64,000 nt of DNA from Comamonas endophytica (GCF_023634805.2 NZ_CP106881.1:2586001-2650000); one strand, 5' to 3'; counted from the first letter of the stretch, positions 41,757 through 51,016 are shown. Notes: generated from the letters alone by a model not told the origin. Made by a program: numbers and translations.

Positions 41757-42035
41757 ATGCTGTTTCTTGTTCGCATGGACGTGCGCATTCCCCATGACCT
41801 GCCCGCGGCGCAGGTCGAAGACATCAAGGCGCGTGAAAAGGCCTATTCCCAGGAACTGCAGCGCGATGGCCGCTGGCAGTCGATCTGGCGCGTGGTGGGC
41901 GAATACGCCAACTACAGCGTCTTCGATGTCGCCTCCAACGACGAGCTGCACGGGCTGCTGCAGGGGCTGCCCCTGTTTCCCTACATGCAGATCCAGGTGA
42001 CGCCGCTGGCGCGCCATCCCTCGGCCATAGCCTGA
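41757..42035 (+). CDS. catC: Muconolactone delta-isomerase
   Basis: A 92-residue enzyme converting muconolactone to 3-oxoadipate enol-lactone; it forms a decamer in known cases. 'MLFLVRMDVRIPHDLP' and 'LQRDGRWQSIWRVVGEYANYSVFDV' are family hallmarks. 'LLQGLPLFPYMQIQVTPLARHPS' ends the protein. AAGGAG lies 6 bases before the ATG. It follows catB by 60 bases. Confidence 0.97.
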   Translation: MLFLVRMDVRIPHDLPAAQVEDIKAREKAYSQELQRDGRWQSIWRVVGEYANYSVFDVASNDELHGLLQGLPLFPYMQIQVTPLARHPSAIA

Positions 42036-42077
42036 GCGACCGGCCGCATTCCCACAAAAAATTCCAAGGAGACAAAC

Positions 42078-43064
42078 ATGAGCAACCCCATCCTGCAAAA
42101 GACCCTCACTGCCATCGCGCTGGCCGCCTGCGCCGTTCCCGCCCTGGCCCAGGGCACGGTGGGCAACTGGCCCGACAAACCTGTCAAGTGGGTGGTGCCA
42201 TTCCCGCCCGGCGGCGCCATGGATGCGATCGCGCGCACGCTCGGCGAGGTCGCTGGCCGCAAGCTGGGCCAGCCCTTCGTGATCGAGAACAAGCCCGGCG
42301 CGGGCGGCAACATCGGCTCGGACTTCGTGGCCAAGCAGCCCGCCGACGGCTACACGCTGATGATCACCTCGATCGGCATGGCCACCAACGGCGCGCTCTA
42401 CAACAAGCTGAGCTACGACCCGATCAAGGACTTCGCGCCGGTGAGCCTGCTGGCCGTGGTGCCCAACGTGCTGGTGGCGGGCGCCAAGCAGTCCGACGTG
42501 AAGAACGTCAAGGACCTGATCGCCAAGGCCAAGCAGCGGCCCGACGCGCTGACCTATGCCTCGGCCGGCAACGGCACCTCGATCCATCTGGCGGGCGCGA
42601 ACTTCACCTCGCTGACGGGCGTGAAGATGCTGCACGTGCCCTACCGCGGCAGCGGCCCGGCCGTCACCGACCTGCTGGGCGGCCAGGTGGACTTCATGTT
42701 CGACAGCATCACCTCGGCGCGCCCGCACATCGAGGCCGGCAAGCTGCGCGCCATCGCCATCACCACCAAGACGCGCTCGCCCTCGCTGCCCGACGTGCCG
42801 ACCGTGGCGGAAGCCGGTGTTCCCGGCTATGAAGTCTCGCCCTGGTTCGCCACCTTCATGCCCGCCGGCACGCCCGCGCCCATCGTCGCCAAGCTGGGCC
42901 AGACGCTCAACGAGGCGATGAACGACCCCGAGGTCAAGAAGCGTCTTGACGCCATTGGCGCCGAGCCGATCGGCAGCACGCCGCAAGCGCTGGCGGCGCA
43001 TCTGAAGACCGAGACCGATCGTTGGACCAAACTGATCAAAGCGTCCAACATCAAGGTGGATTGA
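42078..43064 (+). CDS. Bug/TctC-family periplasmic receptor inside the cat cluster
   Basis: A 328-residue periplasmic receptor with a signal peptide ending 'CAVPALAQG'. Its Bug signatures are 'VIENKPGAGGNIGSDFVAKQPADGYTLM' and 'HVPYRGSGPAVTDLLGGQVDFMFDSI'. It lies between catC and pcaD, 6 bases before the latter, and must be cotranscribed with them. That places it in aromatic or muconate catabolism, though its ligand is unknown and no TctAB permease is encoded nearby. Confidence 0.94.
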   Translation: MSNPILQKTLTAIALAACAVPALAQGTVGNWPDKPVKWVVPFPPGGAMDAIARTLGEVAGRKLGQPFVIENKPGAGGNIGSDFVAKQPADGYTLMITSIGMATNGALYNKLSYDPIKDFAPVSLLAVVPNVLVAGAKQSDVKNVKDLIAKAKQRPDALTYASAGNGTSIHLAGANFTSLTGVKMLHVPYRGSGPAVTDLLGGQVDFMFDSITSARPHIEAGKLRAIAITTKTRSPSLPDVPTVAEAGVPGYEVSPWFATFMPAGTPAPIVAKLGQTLNEAMNDPEVKKRLDAIGAEPIGSTPQALAAHLKTETDRWTKLIKASNIKVD

Positions 43065-43070
43065 GCAAGC

Positions 43071-43832
43071 ATGCCGGCACTGCACTCCATCATCGAGGGC
43101 CAAGGCCCCGTCATCGTCCTGAGCCATGCGCTGGGCTGCGACCTGCACATGTGGGACGAAGTCGCCGCGCTGCTCAAGGACCGCTACACCGTCGTGCGCT
43201 ACGACCAGCGCGGCCATGGCCGCTCGCCTGCCGGCGAAGCGGCGTTCGGCATGCAGGACCTGGCGCAGGACGCGGCCGATCTGATCGAGCGCCTGGGGCG
43301 CGGCCCGGTGCATTTCGCGGGGGTCTCGATGGGCGGCATGACGGCGCAGGCGCTGGCCGCGCGCCACCCTGGCGCGGTGCGCAGCATCACCATTGCCAAT
43401 TCGGCCGCGCGCTATGACGAGGCCGCGCGCCAGGGCTGGCAGGCGCGCATCGATACCGTGCGTGCGCAGGGCGTGGCCGCGATCGCCGATGGCGCGCTGC
43501 AGCGCTGGCTGTCGGCCGATTTCATCGCGCGCCACCCCGAGCGCGTGGCGCAGATGCGCGCGGCCCTGGTGCAGCTGGCGCCCGAGCCCTATGCCCGCGC
43601 TTGCGCGGCGGTGGCGGGTATCGCGCTGCATAAGACCAATCCTTCGATCCGTTGCCCGGCGCTGGTGCTGGGCGGCACGCTGGATGCGGCCACGCCGCTG
43701 GCGATGTCCGAGGAAATCGCCGCCGGCATCCCCGGCGCGGAGCTGGCCCCTATCGAGGCTGCGCATATCAGCTGCGTCGAGCAGCCGGCGGTTTTCGCGC
43801 AGCTGCTGGACGGCTTCATCCAGCGCGCCTGA
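43071..43832 (+). CDS. pcaD: 3-oxoadipate enol-lactonase
   Basis: A 253-residue alpha/beta hydrolase opening 3-oxoadipate enol-lactone to 3-oxoadipate. The oxyanion region is 'VIVLSHALGCDLHMWDEV', the nucleophile Ser is in 'VHFAGVSMGGMTAQALAARHP', the acid Asp in 'LVLGGTLDAATPL' and the His in 'IEAAHISCVEQPAVFAQLL'. It follows catC and the Bug receptor, so catB, catC and pcaD give three consecutive steps. Catechol dioxygenase (catA) is not in the window. It is convergent with the next LysR gene at 8 bases. Confidence 0.92.
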   Translation: MPALHSIIEGQGPVIVLSHALGCDLHMWDEVAALLKDRYTVVRYDQRGHGRSPAGEAAFGMQDLAQDAADLIERLGRGPVHFAGVSMGGMTAQALAARHPGAVRSITIANSAARYDEAARQGWQARIDTVRAQGVAAIADGALQRWLSADFIARHPERVAQMRAALVQLAPEPYARACAAVAGIALHKTNPSIRCPALVLGGTLDAATPLAMSEEIAAGIPGAELAPIEAAHISCVEQPAVFAQLLDGFIQRA

Positions 43833-43840
43833 GCCGGCAC

Positions 43841-44746
43841 TCAGCGCTGCGGCAGGGCGCTGCGGAAGTCGCCCTGCAGCAGTTCGCGCAGCGTGCCGGC
43901 CACGCCGTGGCGCCCGTCGCGGCGCCAGGCGAGGTGCAGCTCCACATCCAGGCCGCTCACCTGGGCCAGCGGCCTGAAGCAGACATTGGCGTAGCGCAGC
44001 TTCATGGCCGCACGCGGCACCAGGGCCACGCCGACATTGGCATCGACCAGCGCCAGGATCGAATGCGTATGGCTCAGCGTCTGCACCGTCTCCGGCGCCA
44101 CGCCATGGGCACGCAGCTGGCCGGCGACGATCTCGTACAGATAGCGTGACTCCGAGGGGCAGAACTCGATGAACGCCTGGCCCTGCAGCGCCGCCAGAGG
44201 CACGGCGTCAAGCGCTGCAAGAGGGTGGTCCGCCGGCAGCGCGAGCATGAAGGGCTCGCGCAGCAGCGGCGCCGAGGCGCTGAAGCTGCGCGGCGCGAAG
44301 GGCCGCACGATGCCGATGTCGATGCGGTCGGCGCCGAGCGCCTCGATCTGATCGACGGTCTGCATCTCGCGCAGCACCAGATGCACCTCGGGCAGCCGCG
44401 CGCGCACGAAGGCCAGCAGCTGCGGCAGGAGGGTGAAGCTGGCCGCGGGAATGAAGCCCAGCGTCACGCTGCCGGCTTCGGCCTGCATGGCGCGGCGCGC
44501 GGCCAGCGTGGCCGCCTGGCTGCGGCGCAGGATGTCCTCGGCTTCGCGCAGGAAGATCCTGCCGGCCACCGTGAGGCGCACCGCGCCGCCGGCGCGCTCG
44601 AGCAGCTGCACGCCGACTTCGTGCTCGAGCAGCTGGATCTGCCGCGTCAGCGGCGGCTGCGTCATGTGCAGCAGCGCCGCAGCGCGGCCGAAATGCAGCT
44701 CGGAAGCCACCGCCACGAAGCAGCGCAGTTGGGTCAGTTGGAACAT
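43841..44746 (-). CDS. LysR-family regulator divergent from the DapA-like gene
   Basis: A 301-residue LysR regulator. The helix-turn-helix covers 'MFQLTQLRCFVAVASELHFGRAAALLHMTQPPLTRQIQLLEHEVG' (hyphen-free in the protein, residues 1-45). The effector domain includes 'VTLGFIPAASFTLLPQLLAFVRARLPEVHL' and 'LVDANVGVALVPRAAMKLRYANV', features of the CatR/BenM-like subgroup. It probably controls the divergent DapA-like gene and the Bug receptor after it. A short T-N11-A dyad is present in the 101-base gap. Confidence 0.92.
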   Translation of the reverse strand: MFQLTQLRCFVAVASELHFGRAAALLHMTQPPLTRQIQLLEHEVGVQLLERAGGAVRLTVAGRIFLREAEDILRRSQAATLAARRAMQAEAGSVTLGFIPAASFTLLPQLLAFVRARLPEVHLVLREMQTVDQIEALGADRIDIGIVRPFAPRSFSASAPLLREPFMLALPADHPLAALDAVPLAALQGQAFIEFCPSESRYLYEIVAGQLRAHGVAPETVQTLSHTHSILALVDANVGVALVPRAAMKLRYANVCFRPLAQVSGLDVELHLAWRRDGRHGVAGTLRELLQGDFRSALPQR

Positions 44747-44748
44747 CG

Positions 44749-44763
44749 ATTCATTTCTTGAAT
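44749..44763. promoter_or_regulatory. Candidate LysR site (ATTCA-N5-TGAAT)
   Basis: A 5-bp inverted repeat with a 5-base centre that fits T-N11-A, located 85-99 bases before the DapA-like ATG and only 3 bases before the LysR start. The distance to the target gene is reasonable, but the closeness to the regulator's own start makes it weaker than the catB dyad. Confidence 0.35.
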
Positions 44764-44847
44764 GGCGGCATCCGATGTCTGGATTGGACGCCGCCGCGAG
44801 GCACTTCTAGAGTGGCTGCCACAGATAAACCGTCTCCTGGAGCCCCC

Positions 44848-45759
44848 ATGACTACTTTCACCGGCCCGGCCCTGCGCGCAGCGCTCGATGGCATTTCCGG
44901 CATTCTCGTCACCCCCTTCGACGCGCAGGACGCGATCTGCAGCGCCCCGCTGCAGCCCGTGGTCGACCGCGCGGTCGGTGCCGGCGTGCATGTCCTGGTG
45001 GCCAACGGCAACACCAGCGAATTCTATGGGCTGCAGGCGCACGAGGCCGAGCGCATGGTGCATGTGGCCGCCGAGTGCGTGGCCGGCCGCGTGCCGCTGC
45101 TCGGCGGCGTGGGCCGCAGCGTGCACGAGGCGCGCGCGCTGGCCAAGGCCTCGGCCCGCGCCGGCGCCGCAGCGCTGATGGTGCACCAGCCGCCGGACCC
45201 GTTTGTCGCGCCGCGCGGCGTCGTGAAGTATGTGCAGCAGATTGCAGAAGCCGCCGATGGCCTGCCGCTGGTGCTCTACCTGCGCAATGAAAACATCGGC
45301 CTGGCGACGATCGAGGCGCTGTGCCGCATTCCCGAGGTCATCGGCGTGAAATGGGCCTCGCCCACGCCGCTGGTGCTGGCCGAGATGATCCGCCGCACCG
45401 CCGACCGCGATCTGGCCTGGGTCGGCGGCCTGGCCGAAGTCTGGGCGCCGCCGCTGTACGCGGTGGGCGCGCGCGGCTTCACTTCCGGTCTCATCAACGT
45501 GTTCCCCGAGCGCTCGGTGGCCATCCACAGCGCGCTGGAGCGGTCGGACTACGCGCAGGCCATGCGCCTGATCGGCGAGATGCTGCCTTTCGAGGAGCTG
45601 CGCGCGCAGGAGAACAACGGCGCCAACGTGACCGTGGTGAAGGCCGCGCTGCAATGGATGGGCAACGATTGCGGCGCCACGCGCGCGCCTTCGGCCTGGC
45701 CGCTCAGCGGCACGCAGCAGCAGCAGCTCGAGGCGCTGCTCTCCGGCTGGAAACAGTAA
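44848..45759 (+). CDS. DapA/dihydrodipicolinate synthase-family aldolase or dehydratase
   Basis: A 303-residue TIM-barrel enzyme of the N-acetylneuraminate lyase/DapA superfamily. The Schiff-base Lys is in 'IGVKWASPTPLVL' and the catalytic Tyr in 'PLVLYLRNENIGL'. The alpha-keto-acid loop reads 'VANGNTSEFYGL', where DapA has GTTGE. Superfamily members act on alpha-keto acids; the altered loop argues against lysine synthesis and for sugar-acid or aromatic side-chain catabolism, such as a ketodeoxyglucarate-type dehydratase. It is followed by a Bug receptor at 73 bases and faces its own LysR regulator. Confidence 0.85.
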   Translation: MTTFTGPALRAALDGISGILVTPFDAQDAICSAPLQPVVDRAVGAGVHVLVANGNTSEFYGLQAHEAERMVHVAAECVAGRVPLLGGVGRSVHEARALAKASARAGAAALMVHQPPDPFVAPRGVVKYVQQIAEAADGLPLVLYLRNENIGLATIEALCRIPEVIGVKWASPTPLVLAEMIRRTADRDLAWVGGLAEVWAPPLYAVGARGFTSGLINVFPERSVAIHSALERSDYAQAMRLIGEMLPFEELRAQENNGANVTVVKAALQWMGNDCGATRAPSAWPLSGTQQQQLEALLSGWKQ

Positions 45760-45832
45760 GCGAGTTCTTCGGCCAGTGGTCCGCCGCTGCGCCTTTTTCC
45801 AAGCGACCCATAACTATTAAGGACAAGACACC

Positions 45833-46792
45833 ATGCCGACGCGCCGCACCCTCCTGGCTCTTGCACTGCTTTCCCCGCTGTGCTCCGTTGTTCACGCCCA
45901 AAGCTTTCCCTCGCGGCCGATCACCATCGTGGTGGGCTCGACCGCGGGCAGCGCCACCGATGGCCTGGCGCGCGCCGTGGCCGCGGAAGTCACCAAGGAA
46001 ACCGGGCAATCGGTGGTGGTCGACAACCGCACGGGCGCCTTTGGCGGCATCGCGGCCCAGCATGTGGCGCGCGCCCAGCCCGATGGCTACACGGTGTTCA
46101 TGACCACCAACACGACGCAGGCGGCCAATCCCCATCTGCTCAAGAAGCTGCCCTACGACCCGATCAGGGATTTCGCGCCGGTGGCGCTGCTGGCCAAGGG
46201 GCCGCTGCTGATGGTCGTGAACCCGAAGCTGGGCGTGAACAGCATTGCCGAGCTGGTGGCGCTGGCCAAGCGCCAGCCAGGCAAGCTCAACTACGGCTCG
46301 GGCAGCTCGTCGGCGCAGGTGGCGACCGAGCTGTTCCAGCAGATGACGGGCACCGAGTTCAACTACGTGCCCTATCGCGCCAACCCGCCGGCGGTGATGG
46401 ACCTGATTGCAGGGCAGACCGATCTGATGATCGTCGACCTGGCCACCACGGTGGCGCATGTCAAGGCCGGCAAGCTCAAGGCACTGGGCCTGAGCAGCCC
46501 GGGCCGCCTGGCGCTGATGCCGGGCGTGCCGGCGATCGGCGAATCGCTGCCGGGCTATGAATTCGGCTACTGGAATGCGCTGTATGCGCCCGCGGGAACG
46601 CCCGCGCCGGTCGTGCAGAAGCTCAATGCGCTGATGCGCAGCGCCATGCAGACCGCCTCGGTGCGCGCCGTGGCGCAGCAGTCGGGGATGGAGACGACGC
46701 TGTCCTCGCCGGAGGAGATGAGCAAGTTCCAGGTGGCGGAGTATGAGCGCTGGGGGAAGATCATCAAGACGGCGGGGATCGAGCCGGAGTGA
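45833..46792 (+). CDS. Bug/TctC-family periplasmic receptor
   Basis: A 319-residue receptor with signal peptide 'MPTRRTLLALALLSPLCSVV', then HAQ. Bug signatures are 'VVDNRTGAFGGIAAQHVARAQPDGYTVFM' and 'YVPYRANPPAVMDLIAGQTDLMIVDL'. In the second, the usual R/K-G-xGPA is altered to R-A-N-P-P-A, which may change ligand contacts. It follows the DapA-like gene and probably binds that pathway's substrate. Confidence 0.93.
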   Translation: MPTRRTLLALALLSPLCSVVHAQSFPSRPITIVVGSTAGSATDGLARAVAAEVTKETGQSVVVDNRTGAFGGIAAQHVARAQPDGYTVFMTTNTTQAANPHLLKKLPYDPIRDFAPVALLAKGPLLMVVNPKLGVNSIAELVALAKRQPGKLNYGSGSSSAQVATELFQQMTGTEFNYVPYRANPPAVMDLIAGQTDLMIVDLATTVAHVKAGKLKALGLSSPGRLALMPGVPAIGESLPGYEFGYWNALYAPAGTPAPVVQKLNALMRSAMQTASVRAVAQQSGMETTLSSPEEMSKFQVAEYERWGKIIKTAGIEPE

Positions 46793-46854
46793 GGGCCCAA
46801 GCTGTAGCAGCTGTGACGGGTGAGGTAGGGGGGTGGCTTGAGGGGGGCCGTCCA

Positions 46855-47020
46855 CCCTTCGACAAGCTCAGGGCGAACGGGGTTGAGGAGTCCGCGCTTG
46901 CTTTTTTGAGCGAGGCCGTTCATGGTTCGATCCTTCTGCAAGCTCAGGATCACCACGAACGGTTCTGAGGTGACTGCCTTTATAGAACCGTTCGTCCTGA
47001 GCCTGTCGAAGGATGAGCGG
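46855..47020. repeat. REP-like repeat group between Bug receptor and helicase genes
   Basis: The 253-base convergent gap holds a perfect forward element (46855-46880), a degenerate forward one with TCACC inserted (46932-46962) and a perfect reverse one (46988-47012). Together they could form stem-loops ending both transcripts. Confidence 0.85.
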
Positions 47021-47045
47021 CCAGCCCTAGGAATCAGAGCGCTGC

Positions 47046-49340
47046 CTATCCCCACCACCCCGGCAGCAGCCTCCTGACCTCCTCCCGCCCGAAGCGGTCG
47101 TCCATCAGGAACAGCTCCCCGGTATCGCTTTCCGAACGGATCACCCGTCCCGCCGCCTGCACCACCTTGCGCAGCCCCGGAAACAGATAGGTGTAGTCAT
47201 ACCCGGTGCGCGTGCCGAAGCGCTGCTGCATGCAGCGCTTCATGCTTTCATTGACCGGGTTGAGCTGCGGCAGGCCCAGCGTGGCGATGAAGGCGCCGAT
47301 CAGCCGGTCGCCGGGCAGATCGATGCCTTCGCCAAAGGCCCCTCCCAGCACCGCGAAACCGATGCCCTGGCCGCCCGCCTGGAAGCGGTCGATGAAGGCC
47401 TGGCGGCTGTCGGTGCCCATGGCGCGCACCTGGCGCCACACGGGCGGCGCGTCGGGCCGAGCGCACAGTGCATCTGCCACGCGCTCCAGGTAGTCGAAGC
47501 TGCTGAAGAAGCACAGATAGTTGCCCGGGCGCCGCGCGAACTGCGCGCGGACCAGCGCCACGATGCGCGCCACCGAGGCCTCGCGGTCCTGGTAGCGCGT
47601 GGAGACATCGCGCACGATATGCACCGCCAGCTGCGCCGCCTTGAAGGGCGCGGGCACATCGATCCAGGCCGTCTCGTCAGGCAGGCCCAGCGTGTCGCGG
47701 TAGAAGGCATGCGGGCTCAGCGTGCCCGAGAACAGCACCGTCGCATGCGCGGCGGCATGCCGTGCCTGCAGGTGCGGCGCGGGAATGACATTGCGTATGC
47801 ACAGCACCGAGGAGCGTTTGCGCCGGCCCTGCGCGGGCACCAGCGTCACGTCGAACAGCGCATGCGTGTCGAACTTCTCCTCCAGCACGGAAAACTGCAG
47901 CGCCTCGAGATAGAAGCCCAGCACCGGATCGCCGGGCAGCATCGGCACATCGGCATTGGCCTCGGCGATCAGCGAGATGGCTTTCTGCAGCGCCGCCATG
48001 AAGTCCAGCGGCACCTGTGCATGGCACTGGTAGGCGATGTCCTGGCCGGCGTGGATGTCGCTCCAGGCGCGATTCAAGGCATCGAGCGACTTGCGGATGC
48101 GCCCCTTGGCCTGCTTGCGCGCGGCCGCAAGCGAGCCCGGCGTCAGCTCGGCCGTGTACATGCTGCGTGCGCGGTCGAGCAGGTTGTGCGCTTCATCGAC
48201 CAGAATGCCGACCTTCCACTGGTGCGCCAGCGTCAGCGCGTGCAGCATGGCCGCGCCGTCGTAGAAGTAGTTGTAGTCGCCCACCACCACATCGCTCCAG
48301 CGCGCCATCTCCTGCGTGAGGTAGTAGGGACAGACCTCGTGCGCCAGCGCCACCTCGCGCAGCCGCGCGCTGTCCCAGACCGCATGCACTTCAAGCACTG
48401 CAGCGCGCGCGGCCGGCAAGCGGTCATAGAAGCCCTTGGCCAGCGGGCAGGAGTCGCCATGGCAGGCCTTGTCGGGGTGCTCGCAGCTTTTCTCGCGCGA
48501 CTGCAGCGTGATGGCGCGCAGCGGAGGGCCGCCCCGCAGCGCCGCGCCGCCGGCCCCGATGGCATGGTTGACATGGCCCAGCGCCTGCGTCGCCAGGCCA
48601 TGACCCGTGCCCTTGGCGGTCAGGAAGAAAATGCGGTCCAGGCCCTGCCCGGGGCAGGCCTTGAGCATGGGAAACAGCGTGCCGATGGTCTTGCCGATGC
48701 CCGTCGGTGCCTGCGCCATCAGGCAGTTGCCGGCCTCGGGCGCGCGCGCGCAGCGGTACACGGCCACCGACAGCGCGCGCTGGCCGGCGCGGAAATCGCC
48801 CAGCGGAAAGGCCAGCGCCGCCAGCGCCTCGTCGCGCGCACGCCGGTGCGCGTCTTCGCTCTGCGCCCAGCGCAGGAAGCGCGCGCATTGCGCCTCGAAG
48901 AACGCCTGCAGCTCGGCGGCCTCGAAGCCCTGCGCGATCGCATCCTCCTTCTGCGTGGTGATGTTGAAGTAGATGAGCGCGATCTTCAGCCGCGGCAGCG
49001 CGCGCTCGGTGCACAGCAGATGGCCATAGATCTTCGCCTGCGCCCAGTGCAGCGCGCGGTGGTTGGCGCGGATGGCCGTCAGATTGCCGCGGTAGGTCTT
49101 TATTTCCTCGAGCTGCCCGGCCTGCGGGTCGAACCCGTCGGCGCGCCCGCGCACGCGCAGCGACTCGTACTGTCCCTGCAGCGGCAGCTCGGCCTCGTAT
49201 TCCGGGCCACGCCGCGACTGCACCAGCGCGTGGCCCTCGATGCCCTGCTGCGCCGTGGGCGCGGGCGTGAAGCGCAGGTCGAGGTCTCCCTGCTTGGCGG
49301 TGAATTCGCAAAGCGTGCGCACGGAGACGGTGTAGCTCAC
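47046..49340 (-). CDS. XPD/DinG-like superfamily 2 DNA helicase
   Basis: A 764-residue ATP-dependent helicase of the Rad3/XPD/DinG type. An N-terminal region contains 'VRGRADGFDPQAGQLEEIKTYRG', a PD-(D/E)xK-like nuclease pattern. Walker A is 'LMAQAPTGIGKTIGTLFPML' (near residue 205) and the DEAH box is 'GILVDEAHNLLDRARSMY'. Four cysteines between these motifs ('SCEHPDKACHGDSCPLAKGF' and 'VCPYYLTQEM') suit a [4Fe-4S] cluster. 'FSGTLSPHAFYRD' and 'QAAGRVIRSESDTGEL' complete the motor. The GTG start overlaps the FAN1 stop (GTGA), so the two are coupled. Confidence 0.9.
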   Translation of the reverse strand: MSYTVSVRTLCEFTAKQGDLDLRFTPAPTAQQGIEGHALVQSRRGPEYEAELPLQGQYESLRVRGRADGFDPQAGQLEEIKTYRGNLTAIRANHRALHWAQAKIYGHLLCTERALPRLKIALIYFNITTQKEDAIAQGFEAAELQAFFEAQCARFLRWAQSEDAHRRARDEALAALAFPLGDFRAGQRALSVAVYRCARAPEAGNCLMAQAPTGIGKTIGTLFPMLKACPGQGLDRIFFLTAKGTGHGLATQALGHVNHAIGAGGAALRGGPPLRAITLQSREKSCEHPDKACHGDSCPLAKGFYDRLPAARAAVLEVHAVWDSARLREVALAHEVCPYYLTQEMARWSDVVVGDYNYFYDGAAMLHALTLAHQWKVGILVDEAHNLLDRARSMYTAELTPGSLAAARKQAKGRIRKSLDALNRAWSDIHAGQDIAYQCHAQVPLDFMAALQKAISLIAEANADVPMLPGDPVLGFYLEALQFSVLEEKFDTHALFDVTLVPAQGRRKRSSVLCIRNVIPAPHLQARHAAAHATVLFSGTLSPHAFYRDTLGLPDETAWIDVPAPFKAAQLAVHIVRDVSTRYQDREASVARIVALVRAQFARRPGNYLCFFSSFDYLERVADALCARPDAPPVWRQVRAMGTDSRQAFIDRFQAGGQGIGFAVLGGAFGEGIDLPGDRLIGAFIATLGLPQLNPVNESMKRCMQQRFGTRTGYDYTYLFPGLRKVVQAAGRVIRSESDTGELFLMDDRFGREEVRRLLPGWWG

Positions 49341-51016
49341 GGACCGTCCCCGGGGCCTGCGCGCCACTGCACATGGCAGACGCTGACCGGAATGCCATGC
49401 CCGCGGCAGTACTGCAGCCAGCGGATCTGGTTGTCCTGCAGCTTGTCGCCTGGCCCCTTGACCTCTACCAGCTCGTAGCGCTTCTCGTCGGGCCAGAAGC
49501 GCACCAGGTCGGGAAAGCCCGTGCGGTTGGCCTTGACGTCCGCCAGCAGCCGCGTGAACAGCAGCTTCAGATGCGCGGCGCCGATGCATTCCAGCGCCAG
49601 CAGCAGCAGCGGCTCGGACAGCGTGCCCCAGAAGACGAAGGGCGACTGCAGCCCGTGCTTGGCGGCATAGCGCTCGAGAATCACGGCCTTGTAGTCGGGC
49701 GTGTCGAGCAGCGCCAGGCAGCGCGCGAATTCCTGCGCGCGGCGCTGGGTGAAGTCGGGTGCGCTCAGGTCGGCGGGCGCGCTCTGGAAGGGGTGGAAGA
49801 AGGCGCCTTGCACCGGCGCGAAGATCGCCGGCCAGCACAGCAGCCCGAACAGCGAATTGATGAGCGCATTCTCGACATAGAACACCGGCGCCGCCTCGCT
49901 GTGCCAATGCTGGCGCAGCACGTATTCGACGGACATCGGCACCGCAGGCGGATCGAGCACGATGTCCGAGCGCAGCTGCGACAGCGCCTGCGCCGCGCCC
50001 GGGCGCCGGCCCGGCGCGCCCTGGCCCGCGCTGCGCTGCAGCCGCGGCAGCATGCGCAGGAGCTTCTGCAATTCCTCGTCGCTCTCGGGCGAGCGCTGCG
50101 CCTCGAGCGCGCCGGCGAGCGCCTCTTCATGGCGCTCCAGGCGCTCGAGCACGCGCAGGCGCCGGTGGCGCGCGCCGGGGTAGCTGCACTGCGCATAGGT
50201 CAGCAGCGCCTCGTCCCATTGCTGCGCGCGCTCGCAGGCATGGCCCAGGCGCAGCAGCAGCTTGGCGCGGCGCTGCTCCAGCCAGGGGTTGGCGCTGCGG
50301 CAGGCCTCGATGGCCTGGCGCATGGCTGCGGCATCGGCGCCACCCTCGAGCGCCTCGCGGCAGGCATGCAGCGCAAGATACGCGTCGATGTCGGCGCGCG
50401 TCTGGAAGGCGCGCGAGGCGGCGTCGAAAGCCACGCTTTCATACCGGAACACGCCCAGGTCGGCAAGAACGAACTCCGTCCAGTCCTGGCGCAGATTGCC
50501 GAAGAACATCAGCCGCAGCCGCTCGCTCAAAGCGCCCAGCATGACGCGCCAGACCGGCTCGCTGGCCTGCGGGTGCCATTCGGCATAGGGGCGGGGTTCG
50601 GCGTGGACCTCGCCCAGCGCCAGCAGCCAGTCCGACTTGCGCGTGCCGCCGCCGCGCTCGGGCGGCGCAAACAGCGGCGCCAGCTCGCTCTTGGTGTGCA
50701 GGTCGAACAGCTCCTCCAGATGCATGGGCGCGCGCGCGTCGAGCCAGCCCAGCGCCAGCAGCGGCCCGGTGGCGGCGCAGACTTCGGGAATCTCCTCGTA
50801 GACCAGCTTGGAGGCGCGGAACCACGGCCCGCGGCGCATCAGCATGCGCACCAGCAGCGCGCGCGACATGGCCGGCAGCGCCGCGAACTGGGCGAGGAAA
50901 TCATGCTCGGCGCCATCGAGCAGGTCGCTGTAGCGCTGCGCGATCCAGTCCAGCGCGCGCTCGAAGTTGTGCAGGTAGTAATAGCGGTGCGGGGGCACCG
51001 GGATGGACGCGCTCAT
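49337..51016 (-). CDS. FAN1-type VRR-NUC structure-specific nuclease
   Basis: A 559-residue bacterial FAN1 homologue. The N-terminus 'YYYLHNFERALDWIAQRYSDLL' and 'ALLVRMLMRRGPWFRASKLVYEEI' form the SAP-like winged helix. The middle contains TPR-like helices ('KLLLRLGHACERAQQWDEALLTYAQC'). The C-terminal VRR-NUC domain has 'TGFPDLVRFWPDEKRYELVEVKGPGDKLQDNQIRWL', with D and E-V-K as catalytic residues (quoted as positions about 505-540). FAN1 enzymes cut flaps and process interstrand crosslinks. It is followed by an overlapping XPD-like helicase and preceded by a LexA-like box. Confidence 0.93.
   Translation of the reverse strand: MSASIPVPPHRYYYLHNFERALDWIAQRYSDLLDGAEHDFLAQFAALPAMSRALLVRMLMRRGPWFRASKLVYEEIPEVCAATGPLLALGWLDARAPMHLEELFDLHTKSELAPLFAPPERGGGTRKSDWLLALGEVHAEPRPYAEWHPQASEPVWRVMLGALSERLRLMFFGNLRQDWTEFVLADLGVFRYESVAFDAASRAFQTRADIDAYLALHACREALEGGADAAAMRQAIEACRSANPWLEQRRAKLLLRLGHACERAQQWDEALLTYAQCSYPGARHRRLRVLERLERHEEALAGALEAQRSPESDEELQKLLRMLPRLQRSAGQGAPGRRPGAAQALSQLRSDIVLDPPAVPMSVEYVLRQHWHSEAAPVFYVENALINSLFGLLCWPAIFAPVQGAFFHPFQSAPADLSAPDFTQRRAQEFARCLALLDTPDYKAVILERYAAKHGLQSPFVFWGTLSEPLLLLALECIGAAHLKLLFTRLLADVKANRTGFPDLVRFWPDEKRYELVEVKGPGDKLQDNQIRWLQYCRGHGIPVSVCHVQWRAGPGDGP

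Noticed and set aside
39000..43766. Very long antisense open frame over gcdH, catB and neighbours
   Set aside because: High GC removes stop codons in the frame opposite real genes; it has no domain and no ribosome-binding site, while the sense genes show full catalytic motifs.
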